A DNA stretch of 14,094 bases from JBBQIY01 sp964618405 (lineage in GTDB: Bacteria; Verrucomicrobiota; Kiritimatiellia; RFP12; UBA3636): assembly GCA_964618405.1 (NCBI GenBank), contig CAZUAY010000081.1, positions 1 through 14,094 on the forward strand, given 5' to 3'. The translations under genes and the position numbers were made by a program. The notes beneath the pieces are model-generated. The model had not been told where the DNA came from. It made no database searches and saw nothing but the letters and a program-made list of their open reading frames with translations. Shown in pieces: positions 10,987 through 14,094 of the stretch (positions are counted from its first letter, which is position 1; each line of letters opens with the position of its first letter).

Positions 10987-13815
10987 ATGCAAAAAATTCA
11001 TCTAGCTGCACAGTATTTCTTGAATCATCGCCTGAAGGCGGACGAGGTACGACAGCAGATTCGCTTAATGGCCGATGTCGGTTACGAATGTGTCTACCCT
11101 CATTCCCGGGCTGGAATGCTGACTCCTTACCTGTCTGAGTATTGGTTCAGAATAATCGACGCGATCATCGATGAGGCTGCACAGCGGGGAATGGCTGTCG
11201 CCATCTGGGACGAAGATTACTACCCGTCGCCCGATGCTGGAAACCGGGTCGCTTGGAATCATCCCGAATTGCGGGCTCAGCAATTAATATTTACCACGTT
11301 TCGAGCGACGGCTGGACTTCCTGTGGAAAAAATCTTCGAGCCGGCCGCCACTGTACTGCGCTGCTTCGCGATAGCAAATGACGGTTCGATCAGCGATATT
11401 ACAGCCTTTACGGGATCGATTAAACGCAACTGGCGCCCGCGCCGTTATCAAGCGTCGGCCTATTCCACTAGCTGCAAGGTAGAAGCACCGCACTTGCGTA
11501 CCGGACTGGGGGAACGGCGTTTCAGCCTGATGTGGGACGGTCCGAGCTCGGAAGACTGTACTATTGTTGCAGTACAAGTTGTAACAGCAAACGATGGTGG
11601 CCACACCTGCGATATTCTTAATCCTGCTGCGATTGACGCGTTTCTCGACTATACGCATGAAGCCTACCGGAGGCGATATGGGACGGAATTCCCGAAACAT
11701 TTTGTTGCCTCGTTCCTCGATGAACCAGCACCCGTCGGAAATTTTCCTTGGACCGGCGCTTTTACTGAAACGTTCCGGCAGATGCACGGATATGATTGCC
11801 TGCCGCTGTTAGCCCACTTAGCGATCGATATCGATGCACGCTCACCGCTTGTGCGTCATCACTACCGGCAGACACAGGCTCATCTTCAATGTACGGCTTA
11901 CTTGCGACGTATCGCAGCTTGGTGTCATCGGAATGGCATCCTCAGCATCGGCCACTTGACACGGACTGAGTGGCTGTCTCTCACCTCGCGTTACTGGCCG
12001 AATGAACTGCGTTGTTGCGGCGAACTCGATCTACCCTGCACCGATCCACTCGGATTCCATGTCGCTTTGCCCGACGCGTCAGCTTACCATACGGGTGTTA
12101 AAGTCGTCGCGTCGGCGGCCCGTCTATTTAACAAGCAACAGGCCGGTAGTGATGCACTAGCGGTTATGGGCAATGAAACGTCGCTTCGCGACCTCGCTTA
12201 TCAACTCGATTTCCAACTTGCGCTGGGCGTAACTTATTTTAACGTTCACGGGCTCAGCTATTCACTCGATGGGGCACGTAAAGACGAGGTGCCTCCCGCA
12301 ATTTTTTATCAGCATAGTCAGTGGCCTATTATGGGGGAACTCCTCCAGCCGCTCGTGGCCAAGTGTCGGCGGCTCGCCAGCGGGCGCCCAGTCCGGCGTC
12401 TGCTTGTGCTCTATCCTTCGACGACAATCCTGTGCGATGTACAGGCCTCCACCCCTGCATCGCTGCTCGATCACCCCGTTGAACCCCTGACACATGCTCT
12501 TTCTGAGCATCTCCTTACGGGGCATCATGATTTTGATTTTATCGACGAGATCACTTTAGCCGAGCGCACTTCTGAGGCCTTGCGCGCCGATTATGATTGC
12601 ATTCTTTTGCATCATTTGCGTTGGATCGATGACACGGCTGCAACGGCTGTAGAGCGCTTTGTTGAGGCGGGCGGGCGCGCGATCATTTGCGGGGCTCAGC
12701 CACCGCTCTTACTCGGAACACTCGATTCTCCGCAACGTGTTTGGGAGCGCGGACGACAATTTTTAGTCGAGAGCATTCCCGACGATCTGCCGGGTGTGAG
12801 CGTGTCCGGCGACGGTCATGAGGATATCTTTGTTCATTCCCGAGATGACGATTCTGGCGAACGGTTTTACTTTTTATTCAACCGTTCTAACCGACCGTTT
12901 TCCGGGACGTTGGAGGGACTTCCGATCTATGTTCCAGCTCGCGGTTCTAGTTTTTCTGACGATCCACTGGTAATGGCGTTGCAGCCGACAGACCGCCCCT
13001 TGCGGCTTGATCGCTTCACCGTTGATTTCCCGTTCAATTCAGTTCCGCTTCCCTGCTGGAAGGCACACCCGAACGACGCCGCTGTTGTCGAATGTGATCT
13101 ATTCGCCCGTGACCACCCCACACTAAGCGGTCCCGTCAAATACGAGACGCCTTTTCTCCTTGAGGGCAATCCTGATCACCTGCGACTCATCGTCGAAGAG
13201 AGCTCTTTCAACGGAACGTGGCAATGTTGGGTCAACGGACATGAAGTTATGGGGTTTAAGTCCGATCGGGTGTTTGACTGTCTCTCTTTAAGTGCTGATA
13301 TCAGACCGTTTTTGATAACGGGTTCGGTGCCTCGAAAAAACGTAATCTGTTTTCTCAGTGAAGGTGGCTTGCAGGAGGTCCCTTATTTGCACGGCACGTT
13401 TTCTGCCTGGTTCCGGCACGCCAGACATTATCTGCCAAATGTACAAGCCGCAACGCGTGCAATTCCGTTGACGGCATTGAGTAGCTGGCACGATCTGGGG
13501 TACGGCACATTTTCTGGATGCGCAACTTACAAGACATCGTTTGTTGTAGAAACGGCAGGGCGCTGCCATCTTGATTGCGGCCGTGTTGAAGATGCCATTG
13601 AATGTTTTGTAAATGGCATTCGTATCGGCTGCCGTATCCAGATGCCTTACCGTTTTGAATTCGACGCCCCAGTTGGGCAAAATGAGTTAGAACTTCGAGT
13701 TTGGAACGGTCCGGGAAATCGGCAACGCCTTGCGAGCCTGCCGGCCGGATTGCTGGGCCCCGTCGATCTGTTTCAACAAGACCTGCCAGCCGAGCAAGAA
13801 GGAAATAAAGCCTGA
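10987..13815 (+). CDS. GH106-like (alpha-L-rhamnosidase-type) glycoside hydrolase, 942 aa
   Basis: Large, probably cytoplasmic glycosidase without signal peptide. Residues about 5-470 look like the catalytic TIM-barrel part of GH106 and related unclassified rhamnosidase-like enzymes: EVRQQIRLMADVGY, YPHSRAGMLTPYLSEYWF (37-54), IWDEDYYPS (73-81), VASFLDEPAP (240-249, E246), IGHLTRTEW (321-329), MGNETS (394-399) and GVTYFNVHGLSYSLDGARKD (414-433). About 470-660 is a Rossmann-like/beta-galactosidase trimerisation-type region (RLLVLYPS, DYDCILLHH, GGRAIICG). The C-terminus (about 820-930) is a GH2-type jelly-roll (YKTSFVVETAGRCHLDCG, CFVNGIRIG). By family, likely substrates are rhamnosides or related glycans; this is inference. 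The start at 10987 is 7 bp from the end of the MITE-like element and lacks a good Shine-Dalgarno (only GAG at 10973-10975). Two stops, TGA and TAG, follow each other in frame at the end. Confidence 0.8.
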   Translation: MQKIHLAAQYFLNHRLKADEVRQQIRLMADVGYECVYPHSRAGMLTPYLSEYWFRIIDAIIDEAAQRGMAVAIWDEDYYPSPDAGNRVAWNHPELRAQQLIFTTFRATAGLPVEKIFEPAATVLRCFAIANDGSISDITAFTGSIKRNWRPRRYQASAYSTSCKVEAPHLRTGLGERRFSLMWDGPSSEDCTIVAVQVVTANDGGHTCDILNPAAIDAFLDYTHEAYRRRYGTEFPKHFVASFLDEPAPVGNFPWTGAFTETFRQMHGYDCLPLLAHLAIDIDARSPLVRHHYRQTQAHLQCTAYLRRIAAWCHRNGILSIGHLTRTEWLSLTSRYWPNELRCCGELDLPCTDPLGFHVALPDASAYHTGVKVVASAARLFNKQQAGSDALAVMGNETSLRDLAYQLDFQLALGVTYFNVHGLSYSLDGARKDEVPPAIFYQHSQWPIMGELLQPLVAKCRRLASGRPVRRLLVLYPSTTILCDVQASTPASLLDHPVEPLTHALSEHLLTGHHDFDFIDEITLAERTSEALRADYDCILLHHLRWIDDTAATAVERFVEAGGRAIICGAQPPLLLGTLDSPQRVWERGRQFLVESIPDDLPGVSVSGDGHEDIFVHSRDDDSGERFYFLFNRSNRPFSGTLEGLPIYVPARGSSFSDDPLVMALQPTDRPLRLDRFTVDFPFNSVPLPCWKAHPNDAAVVECDLFARDHPTLSGPVKYETPFLLEGNPDHLRLIVEESSFNGTWQCWVNGHEVMGFKSDRVFDCLSLSADIRPFLITGSVPRKNVICFLSEGGLQEVPYLHGTFSAWFRHARHYLPNVQAATRAIPLTALSSWHDLGYGTFSGCATYKTSFVVETAGRCHLDCGRVEDAIECFVNGIRIGCRIQMPYRFEFDAPVGQNELELRVWNGPGNRQRLASLPAGLLGPVDLFQQDLPAEQEGNKA

Positions 13816-13846
13816 TAGACAAGGGTCTAGAGTCAATAGTCCTACA

Positions 13847-13874
13847 TTTCCGTGCCTTTCCGGGCTTTCCGTGG
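13847..13874. repeat. Short direct repeats of TTTCCGTG type
   Basis: Three near-copies with a 9-10 bp period: TTTCCGTGCC, TTTCCGGGC and TTTCCGTGG. They sit in the AT/GC-mosaic spacer after the GH106-like gene. The rest of 13816-13913 shows no gene, RNA or terminator. Confidence 0.5.
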
Positions 13875-13913
13875 ACAAAATCTTTAACGCAAAGGACGCG
13901 GATAGGTAAAAGA

Positions 13914-13934
13914 AGTGCGCAGTGCGCAGTGCGT
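13914..13934. repeat. Heptad tandem repeat cluster D (minus-strand ACTNNNN units)
   Basis: Plus strand AGTGCGC, AGTGCGC, AGTGCGT; the reverse complement reads as ACTGCGC and ACGCACT units in the same 7-bp register as the clusters at 38, 127 and 210. It shows that the repeat family recurs at the far end of the window in the opposite orientation. Confidence 0.6.
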
Positions 13935-14023
13935 ATTGTGTTTCATGGTTTAAAATCCACGCAGAGTGACAGCCCAGTCTCTTGCCCAATAACTTCGAGC
14001 CGTTTGTAAAGCAGTGCTCGTAA

Positions 14024-14086
14024 CGAACGGAGCACGGGATTTCAACCCGTGTACGAAAACGGGTTGGAAAACCCGTTCTCCGTTTG
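14024..14086. repeat. Nested palindromic element, three-way junction fold
   Basis: Outer arms CGAACGGAG (14024-14032) and CTCCGTTTG (14078-14086) pair over 9 bp with one G-T. Inside are two hairpins: CACGGG/CCCGTG (14033-14038 with 14046-14051, 7-nt loop) and AACGGGTT/AACCCGTT (14058-14065 with 14070-14077, GGAA loop). The two hairpins also share the CGGG/CCCG core. The architecture resembles REP/BIME-type elements; it could also act as a bidirectional terminator, although no T-run follows. Confidence 0.6.
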
Positions 14087-14094
14087 CTTCGCTC

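Noticed and set aside
10842..11138. Plus-strand open frame running from the element into the GH106-like gene
   Set aside because: It overlaps the well-supported glycosidase in another frame for 150 bp and has no known motif.

Overview
The window is about 14 kb of bacterial DNA at moderate GC, carrying one scaffold gap of exactly 100 Ns (5992-6091). The gene set suggests the PVC group, most likely Kiritimatiellota, Lentisphaerota or Verrucomicrobiota. The clues are three large glycoside hydrolase-type proteins without signal peptides, a fragment of a choice-of-anchor Q (beta-helix surface protein) C-terminus, a Gram-negative style MurG, and intergenic DNA full of short repeats. The placement is an inference from gene content, not from a marker gene.

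Layout. 1-406: no solid gene; clusters of a 7-bp tandem repeat of the form ACTNNNN, then a candidate promoter, a 16-bp palindrome and a 12-codon leader ORF that overlaps the next start codon. 407-3001 (+): a fusion of a BNR sialidase-type propeller and a second, GH32/GH43-like propeller. 3004-3228 (-): relic of a choice-of-anchor Q domain, out of frame with and overlapping the 3' end of the next gene. 3198-5969 (-): a 923-residue GH63/GH37-like (alpha/alpha)6-barrel glycosidase whose upstream region is lost in the gap. 6209-7669 (+): a coiled-coil protein with a C-terminal NYN/PIN ribonuclease domain, driven by a near-consensus promoter that predicts a leaderless mRNA. 7748-8698 (+): a secreted or membrane-anchored EEP-family phosphohydrolase/nuclease. 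8779-8904 (+): a 41-codon remnant of a polysaccharide deacetylase N-terminus, overlapping the murG start as ATGA. 8901-10004 murG and 10009-10500, an FmdB-type zinc ribbon protein, form a tight pair followed by a strong hairpin. 10541-10979: a 439-bp MITE-like element with 17-bp inverted ends. It stops 7 bp before a GH106-like glycosidase (10987-13815). 13816-14094: short repeats, ending in an element that can fold as a three-way junction.

Functionally there are two layers. The outer genes (sialidase/GH fusion, GH63-like, GH106-like) look like intracellular breakdown of complex, perhaps sialic acid- or rhamnose-containing, glycans. The middle block (NYN nuclease, EEP, murG, fmdB) is housekeeping: RNA metabolism and peptidoglycan synthesis. 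The strongest hunting targets are the recombination scars (choice-of-anchor Q relic, deacetylase relic, MITE at a start codon), the leaderless NYN promoter, the double-propeller fusion with its palindromic leader, and the heptad repeats present at both ends of the window.
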